Source: JARRNE01 sp963824085
Lineage (GTDB): Bacteria > Pseudomonadota > Gammaproteobacteria > Chromatiales > Chromatiaceae
Length of the DNA stretch: 64,000 nt
Reading direction: 5' to 3'
Assembly (NCBI GenBank): GCA_963824085.1
Contig: CAWGNT010000023.1
Span: 434,001-498,000, forward strand
Shown: piece after piece, positions 47,369 to 55,054 of the stretch
Layout: the number at the start of each line of letters is the position of its first letter
How positions within the stretch are numbered: the stretch's first letter is position 1
The notes under the pieces: model-generated
What the model was told of the DNA's origin: nothing
The model's database searches: none
Seen by the model: only the letters and a program-made list of their open reading frames with translations
Translations under genes and position numbers: made by a program

Positions 47369-48352
47369 ATGTCCGACAAGGCCCCCTGGATCACCTACCG
47401 CCCCGAGCTCAAGGTGCTCGACTGCACGATTCGCGACGGCGGGTTGGTCAACGGCCACCGCTTCAACGACGACTTCGTGCGCGCGGTCTATCAGGCCTGC
47501 GTCGACGCCGGAATCGACTACATGGAGATCGGCTACAAGAACTCGAAGCGGATCTTTCCGCGCGAGAAGTTTGGGGCCTGGCGCCATTGCGCCGAGGACG
47601 ATCTGCGCCGGGTCGTGGGCGACCACAGCCCGGAGGCCACGGGCCTCAAGCTCGCGGCGATGGCGGATGCGGGCAAGAGCGATTGGGAAACCGACATCGT
47701 CCCTGCGTCCGAGAGCCCCCTCGACATGATCCGCGTGGCCTTTTATGCCCACCAGGTCTCCGAGGCCGTGGATATGATCGGGCATGCCCATGAGCTGGGG
47801 TACGAGACCAGCGCCAACCTGATGGCCGTGTCCAACATTACGGAAGGGGAGATCGACACGGTGCTCGAGGCGATCGCCCCCACCCCCGTCGGTACCATGG
47901 TGATCGTGGACAGCTTCGGCCACCTCTACCGCGAGCAGATCGACCTCCTTTACAGGAAGTACTCCGCGATGCTCCGCGGCACGGACAAGGAGATCGGCAT
48001 CCACGCCCACAACAACCTGCAGCTTGCCTTCGCCAACACCATCGAAGCCATCATCCTCGGCTGCAACCGGGTCGACTCCACCATCTACGGGTTCGGCCGC
48101 GGGGCGGGCAACTGCCACACCGAGCTCCTCCTCGGGTTTCTGCGCAACCCCAAATTCGATGTCCGGCCCATCATCGACGTCATCCAGCATCACATCCTAC
48201 CCTTGCGCCGGGAGATCGAGTGGGGCCCCATGGTCCCCTACAACATCACCGGCCAGCTGAATCAGCATCCGCGGGCGGCCATCGAGTGGCGCGAGGGCGG
48301 AACCCCGGACGATTTCCTCGCCTTCTACGACAAGGTCGTATCCGAGATCTGA
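47369..48352 (+). CDS. HMG-CoA-lyase-like (DRE-TIM) aldolase
   Basis: 327 residues from ATG 47369, which has GGAG eight bases upstream; an in-frame ATG at 47315 is possible. The N-terminal VLDCTIRDGGLVNGHRF is the metal-binding DRE-TIM signature, in a TIRDGG variant. GIHAHNNLQLAFANTIEAI supplies the two conserved His metal ligands. Homologues are annotated only as aldolase-catalytic-domain proteins related to 4-hydroxy-2-oxovalerate aldolase. The substrate is unknown; no acetaldehyde dehydrogenase partner is next to it. It may be the product of horizontal spread. Confidence 0.85.
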   Translation: MSDKAPWITYRPELKVLDCTIRDGGLVNGHRFNDDFVRAVYQACVDAGIDYMEIGYKNSKRIFPREKFGAWRHCAEDDLRRVVGDHSPEATGLKLAAMADAGKSDWETDIVPASESPLDMIRVAFYAHQVSEAVDMIGHAHELGYETSANLMAVSNITEGEIDTVLEAIAPTPVGTMVIVDSFGHLYREQIDLLYRKYSAMLRGTDKEIGIHAHNNLQLAFANTIEAIILGCNRVDSTIYGFGRGAGNCHTELLLGFLRNPKFDVRPIIDVIQHHILPLRREIEWGPMVPYNITGQLNQHPRAAIEWREGGTPDDFLAFYDKVVSEI

Positions 48353-48604
48353 GGCGGCGGGCAGCTTCGTACGCAACTATTTGCGCTGCTTTCCGGATGC
48401 TCGCGGCTGGCTGGCTGTTGGAAATCCTCGCAAGCGTGCCGATCTTCCAGCTAACTGGGATCGCCGGGCGTCCTGCACCAGCGGGGCGCAACCGCTCGTC
48501 CAGGGGCCCTGGCAGCCCGGGCTCGCTCTGCGCCGCGAGGCCGCGACGGCGGCGACGGAGCAAATAATCGATCGCGGCAACACCCACCATCCCGGAGGAA
48601 GATC

Positions 48605-49180
48605 ATGAGTCACGTACTCGATGAAGTGTTGGCGGCAAATGCGACGTACGCGTCAAGCTTCGATAAAGCGGAGTTGCCCATGCCGCCTGGCAGGCGCTTT
48701 GCGATCCTGACCTGCATGGACGCGCGGCTCGATCCTGCAAAATACGCCGGGCTGGCGGAAGGAGACGCCCACGTGATCCGCAATGCCGGCGGACGTGCCA
48801 GTGACGACGCCATTCGCTCGCTCGTCATCTCGTACAAGCTGTTGGGCACCCGCGAGTGGTTCGTGGTGCACCACACGGACTGCGGCATGGAGACATTCAC
48901 GGACGACATCATGCGCGGCCTGTTGGCGAGCAGCCTCAAGACGGCGTCGGTCGACGCCTCGGGTTGGCATGACTCGGGTGAAGGACCGGGCTCGACCGAA
49001 GGCAACTACATCGATTGGCTGACCATCAAGGACAACGCCAAGAGCGTGGTCGAAGACGTTCAGCGTATCCGCAATCACCCACTCGTTCCCGGCGACGTCC
49101 CGATCTACGGCTACATCTACGACGTCAAGACAGGGAAGCTCGTGGAGGTGCCCGAGGCGACTGCGGCGGGCCGAGCCTGA
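48605..49180 (+). CDS. Beta-carbonic anhydrase
   Basis: Zinc enzyme that interconverts CO2 and bicarbonate. 191 residues, ATG preceded by GGAGGAAG (48594-48601), a strong ribosome-binding site. Zinc ligands: Cys in TCMDARLD and His/Cys in VHHTDCGME, the usual C-H-C set with the Asp-Arg dyad in CMDARLD. VIRNAGGRASDDAIRSL is the family's conserved loop. It is downstream of the aldolase with 252 bases between, so probably separate. In an autotroph it could serve carbon fixation, but no carboxysome gene is nearby. Confidence 0.92.
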   Translation: MSHVLDEVLAANATYASSFDKAELPMPPGRRFAILTCMDARLDPAKYAGLAEGDAHVIRNAGGRASDDAIRSLVISYKLLGTREWFVVHHTDCGMETFTDDIMRGLLASSLKTASVDASGWHDSGEGPGSTEGNYIDWLTIKDNAKSVVEDVQRIRNHPLVPGDVPIYGYIYDVKTGKLVEVPEATAAGRA

Positions 49181-49328
49181 TAGCACCTGTTCGGAAGGAT
49201 CTGTCGTACGGTCGCCCGGCAGCGCCGCGGCGGCCTTTTCTATCCGAAGCCAACGGGGTTCGTTAGAAGGGTCCGCTGTGCGCACCGGCAAGCGTCGCCC
49301 GGCAACTCTCAGAGCGAAGAAGCCCCAC

Positions 49329-49883
49329 ATGCGCACCACACGAAGAGGCCGTCTTGCTGCAGCCCTGGCGATTGCCTCGTCATTTCTCCTCTCGTTTCCG
49401 CCGCAAGCTCTGACCCAGTCCGGCGCTCAGCTGCAACCGCTGAGCACTGCCGTCATCAGAGCCACGACGGGGCTGTGCGAGCGGGGAAAAGAGTGTCACA
49501 AGGACAAGGCAGGTGTCTGGATGCCGAAGACCAAGGTGGGCATCGTCAGCGTGTCGGTCGCCGAGCAGGCAGACGTGGACCTCTACGTCGACCTCGAAGT
49601 CAGCACCCGGCCGGAGATGTACCAATGCGCTGGAAACGACGCCGCCGGCTGCATCTTCCGGATGAAGTACGCGGGACCGGGTCTCTACGACTACGGTGCG
49701 ACCTCGGGCAGCACTTACCTCGGCTCGAACATCACAAATAGCAACATCACCTTTCCTGCGGGATACGCCATCGTTGTCCCCGCCGGCACGCCCGTTTACG
49801 TCCACCTGGACGTCAGAAATGCCAGTCTCATCGACCTCAAGGTGGACCAGGACGCCTGGATCTACTACGTGCCGATGGAGTGA
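49329..49883 (+). CDS. Secreted hypothetical protein
   Basis: 184 residues from ATG 49329; a GTG at 49278 would add 17. An N-terminal Arg-rich, then hydrophobic signal (RGRLAAALAIASSFLLSFPPQALTQ) implies export. The mature part has cysteines at CERGKEC and near CAGNDAAGC, possibly two disulfides. The C-terminal half is strand-rich and ends in YAIVVPAGTPVYVHLDVRNASLIDLKVDQDAWIYYVPME. No family recognised. It lies 148 bases after carbonic anhydrase on the same strand. Confidence 0.65.
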   Translation: MRTTRRGRLAAALAIASSFLLSFPPQALTQSGAQLQPLSTAVIRATTGLCERGKECHKDKAGVWMPKTKVGIVSVSVAEQADVDLYVDLEVSTRPEMYQCAGNDAAGCIFRMKYAGPGLYDYGATSGSTYLGSNITNSNITFPAGYAIVVPAGTPVYVHLDVRNASLIDLKVDQDAWIYYVPME

Positions 49884-50395
49884 ACGGTCTCCCCGCCGGG
49901 GTGATGCCCAGACACGCACCGACGTCGTCATTCCGGCAGAGCCTGCCCCGGACTTGATCCGGCAGGGGAGTGCCGGAACCCTGGTGCCATGGACGGCTAG
50001 TGACCCGGCCTCAAGCCGGCGCCCACTCGGCACCTGAGGAGTGGCGCTAGTCACCATCGCGGCGGCCTTTGCGAGCGGAGACCACATGCTGAAGGACATC
50101 GGAGACTGCTTCCGCCTGCACTCCCGCGCATGTCGCAACGTCTTGCACGCATCCTGTCCGCCAACTGCACCGGGAGAACAGGGCAAAAGGCGTCTGACTC
50201 CTTTCCACCGACGCCCACCGCCGACTGCAGTAACCGCCAGGTTCAACCGCAAACAACTACTTCCGTATCCTTCGTAAACCGCCCCTCTCGGCGGCAGGCA
50301 TCTGATAACCGTTAACAATAGCGGACCTTCTGCCAGACCGAGCCCATCACCGATGACGGCGAAAAGCTACCTGTCCGGGGGAGTATAGCCAGAGA
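49884..50395. other. Gene-free stretch with an embedded palindrome
   Basis: About 510 bases without a convincing gene between the secreted protein and the RAYT repeats. The only structure seen is the nested palindrome at 49931-49978. Confidence 0.5.
49931..49978. repeat. Nested palindromic repeat element
   Basis: TTCCGGCA (49931-49938) pairs with TGCCGGAA (49971-49978). Inside are CCTGCC/GGCAGG and CCGGA-CTTGA-TCCGG (49948-49962). It resembles the CCGGACTTGATCCGG-type intergenic repeats common in proteobacteria. Confidence 0.65.
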
Positions 50396-50444
50396 GCAAA
50401 CCACAGCAAACCACAGGGTCACGCAAACCACAGGGTCAGGTCTC
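50396..50444 (+). repeat. Short direct repeats upstream of the RAYT gene
   Basis: Three copies of GCAAACCACA (50396, 50406, 50423); two extend to GCAAACCACAGGGTCA. The block ends GGGTCAGGTCTC (50433-50444), the exact reverse complement of GAGACCTGACCC at 51377-51388 downstream, so the gene is bracketed by 12-base inverted ends. Confidence 0.8.
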
Positions 50445-50482
50445 TTGTTGGCGCGTTCAAGGAGACAGGTTAGACTCCTGGC

Positions 50483-51331
50483 ATGGCTAGACCCTTGCGC
50501 ATCGAGTTTCCCGGTGCCCTGTACCACATCACCTCCCGCGGTGACCGGCAGGAAGCGATCTTCGAAGACGACGAGGATCGGGAGGCGTTTCTGCGTGTGT
50601 TGGCAGAGGTGGTTGAGCGTTACAACTGGGTCTGCCACGCGTACTGCCTCATGACCAACCACTATCACCTGGTGATCGAGACCGTAGAGGGGAATCTCTC
50701 GCGGGGCATGCGCCAGCTGAACGGCGTCTACACGCAAGTCTCCAATCGGCGCCACCAGCGAAACGGGCACCTGTTCCAGGGCCGGTTCAAAGGTATCCTG
50801 GTGGACAAGGATGCCTACCTGCTGGAGCTTAGTCGGTATGTGGTGCTCAATCCGGTTCGGGCGGGCATGGCGGAGTCGCCGGAGCAATGGCCCTGGAGCA
50901 GTTATGGAGCGATGGTCGGCGTGATACCGGCTCCCAAATGGCTGGCAGTGGACGGTCTGCTGCGTCAGTTCGGAAAGGTGCGCAAGAAGGCGCGTCAGCG
51001 CTACCAAGAGTTCGTTCTGGCCGGTGTGGGACAGAGGATCTGGGACGGACTGCGCCAGCAGATCTACTTGGGCGACGACGCGTTCGTGACGCGGATGCAG
51101 GCCAAGGGGCAGGTTGGCGGTGACGCCATAACCGTGCCCAAGGTGCAACGCCGGCCACCGGCGCCCTCTCTGGCGGCGATTGCCGCGCGTCACGGCGAGC
51201 GGAATACCGCAATTTTGGCGGCTTACGCAACCGGCGCGTACAGCTACCGGGAGATTGCCGAACATTTCGGCATCCATTTGGCGACGGTAGGGCGTGTTGT
51301 GCGGGACGCGATGCGATCATCCGAAACCTGA
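50483..51331 (+). CDS. REP-associated tyrosine transposase (RAYT, Y1_Tnp family)
   Basis: 282-residue single-strand nuclease of the IS200/IS605-like Y1 family that is thought to move or maintain REP elements. The N-terminus MARPLRIEFPGALYHITSRGDRQEAIF is typical. TNHYHLVIET holds the metal-binding His-x-His. The nucleophilic Tyr is expected in LSRYVVLNPVRAG. The C-terminal end carries a helix-turn-helix-like YREIAEHFGIHLATVGRVVRD. Its last codons and stop lie inside the first downstream repeat unit. Repeats on both sides (50396-50444, 51310-51414) are likely its cognate sequences. Confidence 0.92.
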   Translation: MARPLRIEFPGALYHITSRGDRQEAIFEDDEDREAFLRVLAEVVERYNWVCHAYCLMTNHYHLVIETVEGNLSRGMRQLNGVYTQVSNRRHQRNGHLFQGRFKGILVDKDAYLLELSRYVVLNPVRAGMAESPEQWPWSSYGAMVGVIPAPKWLAVDGLLRQFGKVRKKARQRYQEFVLAGVGQRIWDGLRQQIYLGDDAFVTRMQAKGQVGGDAITVPKVQRRPPAPSLAAIAARHGERNTAILAAYATGAYSYREIAEHFGIHLATVGRVVRDAMRSSET

Positions 51332-51414
51332 CCCCGGCCATGCTTTGACCCCGGCCATGCTTTGATGCGATCATCCGAGACCTGACCCCGGCCATGCTTG
51401 ACCCTGGCCATGCT
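51310..51414 (+). repeat. Tandem repeats downstream of the RAYT gene
   Basis: Two copies of a 38-39 base unit (51310-51348 and 51364-51401): GATGCGATCATCCGA, then AACCTGACCCCGGCCATG or GACCTGACCCCGGCCATG. A shorter GACCCCGGCCATGCTT-type unit occurs between them (51347-51362) and after them (51400-51414). The second long unit includes GAGACCTGACCC, the inverted partner of 50433-50444. Confidence 0.85.
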
Positions 51415-51470
51415 CTCTCGATCGTCCCTTGTGGAACCCGGGCAACGCCGGCTTCTTGGCGGAATCGTAC

Positions 51471-52007
51471 TCAAATAAAGAGTACCGGCATCACGTGTAC
51501 TGTAAGCCATTGTCCCGCGAGATCTTTCTCCGCCACATTACGAGCGGGCCGTGGGATCGCTCTAGACACTTTCAGCTCAGATGATCTTCCCGGAAAGAAT
51601 CCAACCCTCGAGGACCGTTCCTTCGTAGGGAATCGCTCACTCAAGCGGCGGGTCGAAACAGGCCGCGGCCTTCTCCCACGCTTCTCGGTGTAATCGCCAA
51701 TAGCGGGAGTAGCGCCGAAATCTCCGGTGAAGTCGCCGCTCGAGGACACAAGGTCGTAGTACAGGGAAGCACGCAAGAAGGCTTTTCGAGCGCTTTCGCG
51801 GTGGCCATGAGCCGCGCTCTGGGCGGCCTCTGTCGCCAAGCGCGTCGCCAACGCACTCCAGGCTGCGATCCAGCCCCCGAAGTCGCCGTCGCCAACCCGT
51901 TCAGCAACCGTCAGGCACTCGCCTATATCCGATGCCTGATACTGGGCCGCCCCAAGCGCACACAGCAGCGCGAAGTTCATCTTCTCGTCGGCGAAAAAAC
52001 GCTTCAT
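51471..52007 (-). pseudogene. Truncated alpha/beta-hydrolase-family gene (remnant)
   Basis: The first 90 or so residues (MKRFFADEKMNFALLCALGA, then DIGECLTVAERVGDGDFGGW, then SARKAFLRASLYYDLVS) match the helical N-terminal cap of large alpha/beta hydrolases (2,6-dihydropseudooxynicotine-hydrolase-like / esterase). The rest (Arg/Ser/Pro-rich, no GxSxG nucleophile elbow) looks random, so the catalytic domain is lost. Probably non-functional. It sits directly beside the RAYT repeats, which may have caused the truncation. Confidence 0.65.
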
Positions 52008-52138
52008 GATCGGTAAGTCCTGCTACAAGAACGACACTGGGGCTCGTTCACCAAACGAGGGGGTCCAAAGGCCGCAGGTTAGATCCGACCGCATTTCGGT
52101 TTCACGGCGCATCCACCGACACCGGTTCTCCCTTTCAG

Positions 52139-52166
52139 TTGGGGGATTTCATGCCTCTGATATACT
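52139..52166 (+). promoter_or_regulatory. Candidate promoter of the PA2779-PA2778 pair
   Basis: TTGGGG (52139-52144) and TATACT (52161-52166), spaced by 16 bases, about 45 bases before the first ATG. The -10 box is close to consensus, the -35 is partial. Confidence 0.5.
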
Positions 52167-52211
52167 GCGCGCTGCGCGAACAGGGTGCGAATTCGATAAC
52201 ACTGAGGGGTA

Positions 52212-52628
52212 ATGAACATGTTTGTTTTACAACACATTATCAAACCTGTGAGCCGACTCCTGATCCTGTCGATGCTGGGACTGAGCCTTCCATTGTCGCC
52301 CGCGCAGTCCGCGATGGTCGGCACCGATTCCGTTATCGGAAAGTCGGCAGCTCACGGCCAGCGCGATCGAATCCGCACCTTTATCGACCGGAAGGACGTT
52401 CGTGAGCAGATGGAATCGATCGGCGTCAGTCCCGACGAGGCTATGGCTCGGGTCGCCGCTCTTTCCGACCAGGAGGTTGCGAACATCTCCGGAAAGCTCG
52501 GCCAGTTGCCGGCGGGCGGGGACGGCGGCTCCATCGTTGGGGCGCTCCTATTGATCTTCTTCGTCCTGCTGCTGACCGATCTTCTAGGTCTCACCCACGT
52601 CTTCCCCTTCGTCTATCACAAACGTTAG
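52212..52628 (+). CDS. PA2779-family small membrane protein
   Basis: 138 residues; ATG 52212 is preceded by GAGGGG. A signal peptide (LLILSMLGLSLPLSPAQSA) is followed by a charged helical region with EQMESIGVSPDEAMARVAALSDQEV, a Gly-rich hinge LPAGGDGGS (Gly-Gly at 102-103 and 105-106), and a C-terminal membrane helix (IVGALLLIFFVLLLTDLLGLT) ending FPFVYHKR. The family is known from Pseudomonas; function unknown. It is two bases upstream of the peptidase gene below, its usual neighbour, so they are co-translated. Confidence 0.85.
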   Translation: MNMFVLQHIIKPVSRLLILSMLGLSLPLSPAQSAMVGTDSVIGKSAAHGQRDRIRTFIDRKDVREQMESIGVSPDEAMARVAALSDQEVANISGKLGQLPAGGDGGSIVGALLLIFFVLLLTDLLGLTHVFPFVYHKR

Positions 52629-52630
52629 AG

Positions 52631-53605
52631 ATGTCCTTCCGACGCGCTGCCCGGCTTAGTCCGGGCGGCGTCCTCTTGCTGCTTGCCCTGTTCCTCTCCG
52701 GATGTGGCACCCTGGAAGTGGAGCGCCTCGCGACGGTACATCCGGGGTTACCCGAGCGCTCGGAGATCACGGATGTACCTTTCCATCCCCAGGACGCCGA
52801 TCAGTGCGGGCCGGCGGCCCTCGCGATGGCCCTCAACTGGGCAGGCGATCCCGTCGACCCGGGCGACTTGGCTCCCAGCGTCTATACGGCCGCCCGCAAG
52901 GGCAGCCTGCAGAGCACGCTGGTCAGTGCGACGCGGCGCCAGGGACGCGTCGCCTATCGCATCTCGGGCATGGCGAATCTACTCGCCGAGGTCGCAGCGG
53001 GCCATCCGGTCGTGGTGCTCCAGAACCTGGCCTTCTTCTGGTACCCGATTTGGCACTACGCCGTTGTAATCGGTTATGACCTCCCTGCCGGTGACATCCT
53101 CTTGCACTCCGGTACACACCCGCGCGAGTCTCTTCCCGTTCGCCTCTTCGAACGCACCTGGGCGCGGAGTGGCGAGTGGGGCCTGCTGGTGCTGCCACCG
53201 GGGAAGATGCCGGTCCGAGTTGACGAGGAGACCTACCTCGAAGCAGTCGTCGGACTGGAGCATGCCCAGCAGTGGGAGGGCGCGGTCGAGGCCTACTCCG
53301 CAGCGCTCCGACGCTGGCCCAGCAGCCTCGGCGCAGCGATAGGGCTGGCGAACAGCTACTATGCCTTGGGTCAGCTCACTCAAGCCCAAACGGTCTTGCG
53401 CCAGGCCACGCGCGACCATCCGGACTCGGCCCCGGCGTTCAACAACTTGGCCCAAGTGCTGGCAGAGCTCGGCCGTCACCGTGAGGCCGCCATGGCGGCC
53501 CGCCGCGCCGTCGATTTGGGCGGCCCGGACCCAGCGATCTACCGGAAGACCCTGTCTGAAATCGAGTCGGCGCGGCATCGGTCCAACCGCGTCCGTTCGC
53601 GTTGA
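52631..53605 (+). CDS. PA2778-family cysteine peptidase lipoprotein with TPR
   Basis: 324 residues. Lipobox LSGC (lipid Cys near residue 25) targets it to a membrane on the periplasmic side. Residues about 45-190 form a C39-like papain-fold peptidase: catalytic Cys59 in DADQCGPAALAM and His in WYPIWHYAVVIGYD. The C-terminal third (AQQWEGAVEAYSAALRRWP, LANSYYALGQLTQAQTVL, FNNLAQVLAELGRHREAAMAARRAV) is TPR. Role is unknown; the likely partner or substrate is the PA2779-family protein encoded just upstream. Confidence 0.87.
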   Translation: MSFRRAARLSPGGVLLLLALFLSGCGTLEVERLATVHPGLPERSEITDVPFHPQDADQCGPAALAMALNWAGDPVDPGDLAPSVYTAARKGSLQSTLVSATRRQGRVAYRISGMANLLAEVAAGHPVVVLQNLAFFWYPIWHYAVVIGYDLPAGDILLHSGTHPRESLPVRLFERTWARSGEWGLLVLPPGKMPVRVDEETYLEAVVGLEHAQQWEGAVEAYSAALRRWPSSLGAAIGLANSYYALGQLTQAQTVLRQATRDHPDSAPAFNNLAQVLAELGRHREAAMAARRAVDLGGPDPAIYRKTLSEIESARHRSNRVRSR

Positions 53606-53632
53606 GCACAATGCCGCGTCCCGCCGGCACCA

Positions 53633-54433
53633 TCAGTGCGGATGCAAGTGACGCAGGATGTGGGGGCACTCCAGATTGTGCCGCAGCATGAGCGCCTCGT
53701 CGGAGAGCACCGGGATTGTCGGGCCTTCCGCGACGACCACACCTGCGTCGAGGACGATGACCCGGGAGCACAGCTCGGCCACCAGCTCCAGATCGTGCGT
53801 GGCGATGAGCTTGGTTATCGGAATCTGCCGCAGCAGCTCCTTCAGCTCCCGACGACCCCGGGGATCGAGGCTGCTCGTCGGCTCGTCGAGCACAAGGATC
53901 GAGGGATCGCAAGCCAGCACCCCAGCGAGGCAAACGCGGCGCTTTTCTCCGACGCTCAGGTGGTGGGGTGCACGTTCCTCGAAGCCGGCAATCCCAGCCA
54001 CGGCGAGGGCCCGCGCCACGCGGTCCCGTATCTCTGCCGTGTCCAACCCGAACTGCTCCGGCCCGAAGGCGACGTCCTCGAACACCGTCGGACAGAAGAG
54101 CTGGTCATTGGGGTCCTGGAACAAGAGACCGACCTTGCGGCGGATCTCGAACAGGTTGTCAGCTGTTAGCGCGCCACCGTCTACCAGCACCGACGGCTCG
54201 CCGTGGTTCGGCTCGGCATCGCGTCGGGGCTTGTGAACAGCGTCGTAACCAGCCCCGTGATCGCTCGGCAGCAGGCCGTTCAGATGCAGCAGCACGGTGC
54301 TCTTGCCCGCTCCGTTGGGACCGATCAGCCCCACGCACTCGCCGCCGGCCACCGAGAAGCTTACGCCCCGCAGCGCGTCCCTGCCGGCTGGGTAGCGGTA
54401 CTGCAGGTTGCGGACCTCGATCGCGGGGCTCAT
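53633..54433 (-). CDS. cbiO: ECF transporter ATPase (CbiO/NikO type)
   Basis: ATP-binding subunit of an energy-coupling-factor metal importer, 266 residues from ATG 54433. Walker A GPNGAGKST, Q-loop FQDPNDQLF, signature LSVGEKRRVCLAG and Walker B LVLDEPTSSLD, with switch His in ATHDLEL. It overlaps cbiQ by four bases (ATGA). A frame extending to 54730 is not supported. The operator at 56146-56176 suggests nickel as the ion, so nikO is an equal name. Confidence 0.93.
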   Translation of the reverse strand: MSPAIEVRNLQYRYPAGRDALRGVSFSVAGGECVGLIGPNGAGKSTVLLHLNGLLPSDHGAGYDAVHKPRRDAEPNHGEPSVLVDGGALTADNLFEIRRKVGLLFQDPNDQLFCPTVFEDVAFGPEQFGLDTAEIRDRVARALAVAGIAGFEERAPHHLSVGEKRRVCLAGVLACDPSILVLDEPTSSLDPRGRRELKELLRQIPITKLIATHDLELVAELCSRVIVLDAGVVVAEGPTIPVLSDEALMLRHNLECPHILRHLHPH

Positions 54434-55038
54434 CTCCAGCCTCTCGCGCACATGGCCCGATAGATACGTTCGGCACGCTCGCTCGCGCGGATGAACAATT
54501 GGCTGACCACGCTTGCCATGGTGCGCCACGCTCGGCCGCGACGAGGCGTGAAAGTCCGGGCCGCCCGCGCGCGCCGCATCCGCTGGGTCTCGTCCAGGGC
54601 AACAGAGAGGTAACGGTACATGAGCGACAGCGTCGTCACCAGCAGCGAGGGCACGCGCGCAGATTTCAGCACGCGTAGAAGCTCGGAAAAGGGCGTGGTA
54701 TTCGACAGCAGCACCATGATGAAGAGGCACAGGGTGCTCTTAACCAGCAAGACGAGAAACAGCGCCCACCCGGCCGGCTGGAACAGCGCCATGAAGGCGA
54801 CACCAAGAACGAAGGGCTCGAGCATGAGCAGCCGCCGCAGAAGAAATCGCCAGGGGATTCGACTGAGCGCTGCAAGCACCGCCACCGAGACGGCGATACC
54901 AGCCAGGGCGAACGGGGGGGATGGGGGCGCGAGGAGCACTGCCAGGACCAGGGCCAGGGCTGAGGCCAACTTTAGCCCGGCGGATCGGCGGTGGATCGGG
55001 GAGTCGTGTCGGCTCCAGCTATCGAGGAAGCCCTGCAC
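54430..55038 (-). CDS. cbiQ: ECF transporter transmembrane component (CbiQ/NikQ type)
   Basis: 202-residue membrane component that couples the ATPase to the substrate-binding subunit. Four or five hydrophobic segments, beginning LKLASALALVLAVLLAPPSPP. The cytoplasmic coupling motifs are SLMYRYLSVALDETQRMRRARAARTF and the late ERAERIYRAMCARGW. It starts 17 bases after the cbiM-like gene. Confidence 0.92.
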   Translation of the reverse strand: MQGFLDSWSRHDSPIHRRSAGLKLASALALVLAVLLAPPSPPFALAGIAVSVAVLAALSRIPWRFLLRRLLMLEPFVLGVAFMALFQPAGWALFLVLLVKSTLCLFIMVLLSNTTPFSELLRVLKSARVPSLLVTTLSLMYRYLSVALDETQRMRRARAARTFTPRRGRAWRTMASVVSQLFIRASERAERIYRAMCARGWR

Positions 55039-55054
55039 CGCGCAGACCTCTACC

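Noticed and set aside
47015..48193. Long minus-strand frame opposite the aldolase gene
   Set aside because: Shadow of the aldolase and rlmKL genes; the plus-strand reading has clear motifs.
50396..51414. CRISPR array near the RAYT gene
   Set aside because: Repeat units are uneven, too few, with no regular spacers and no cas genes.
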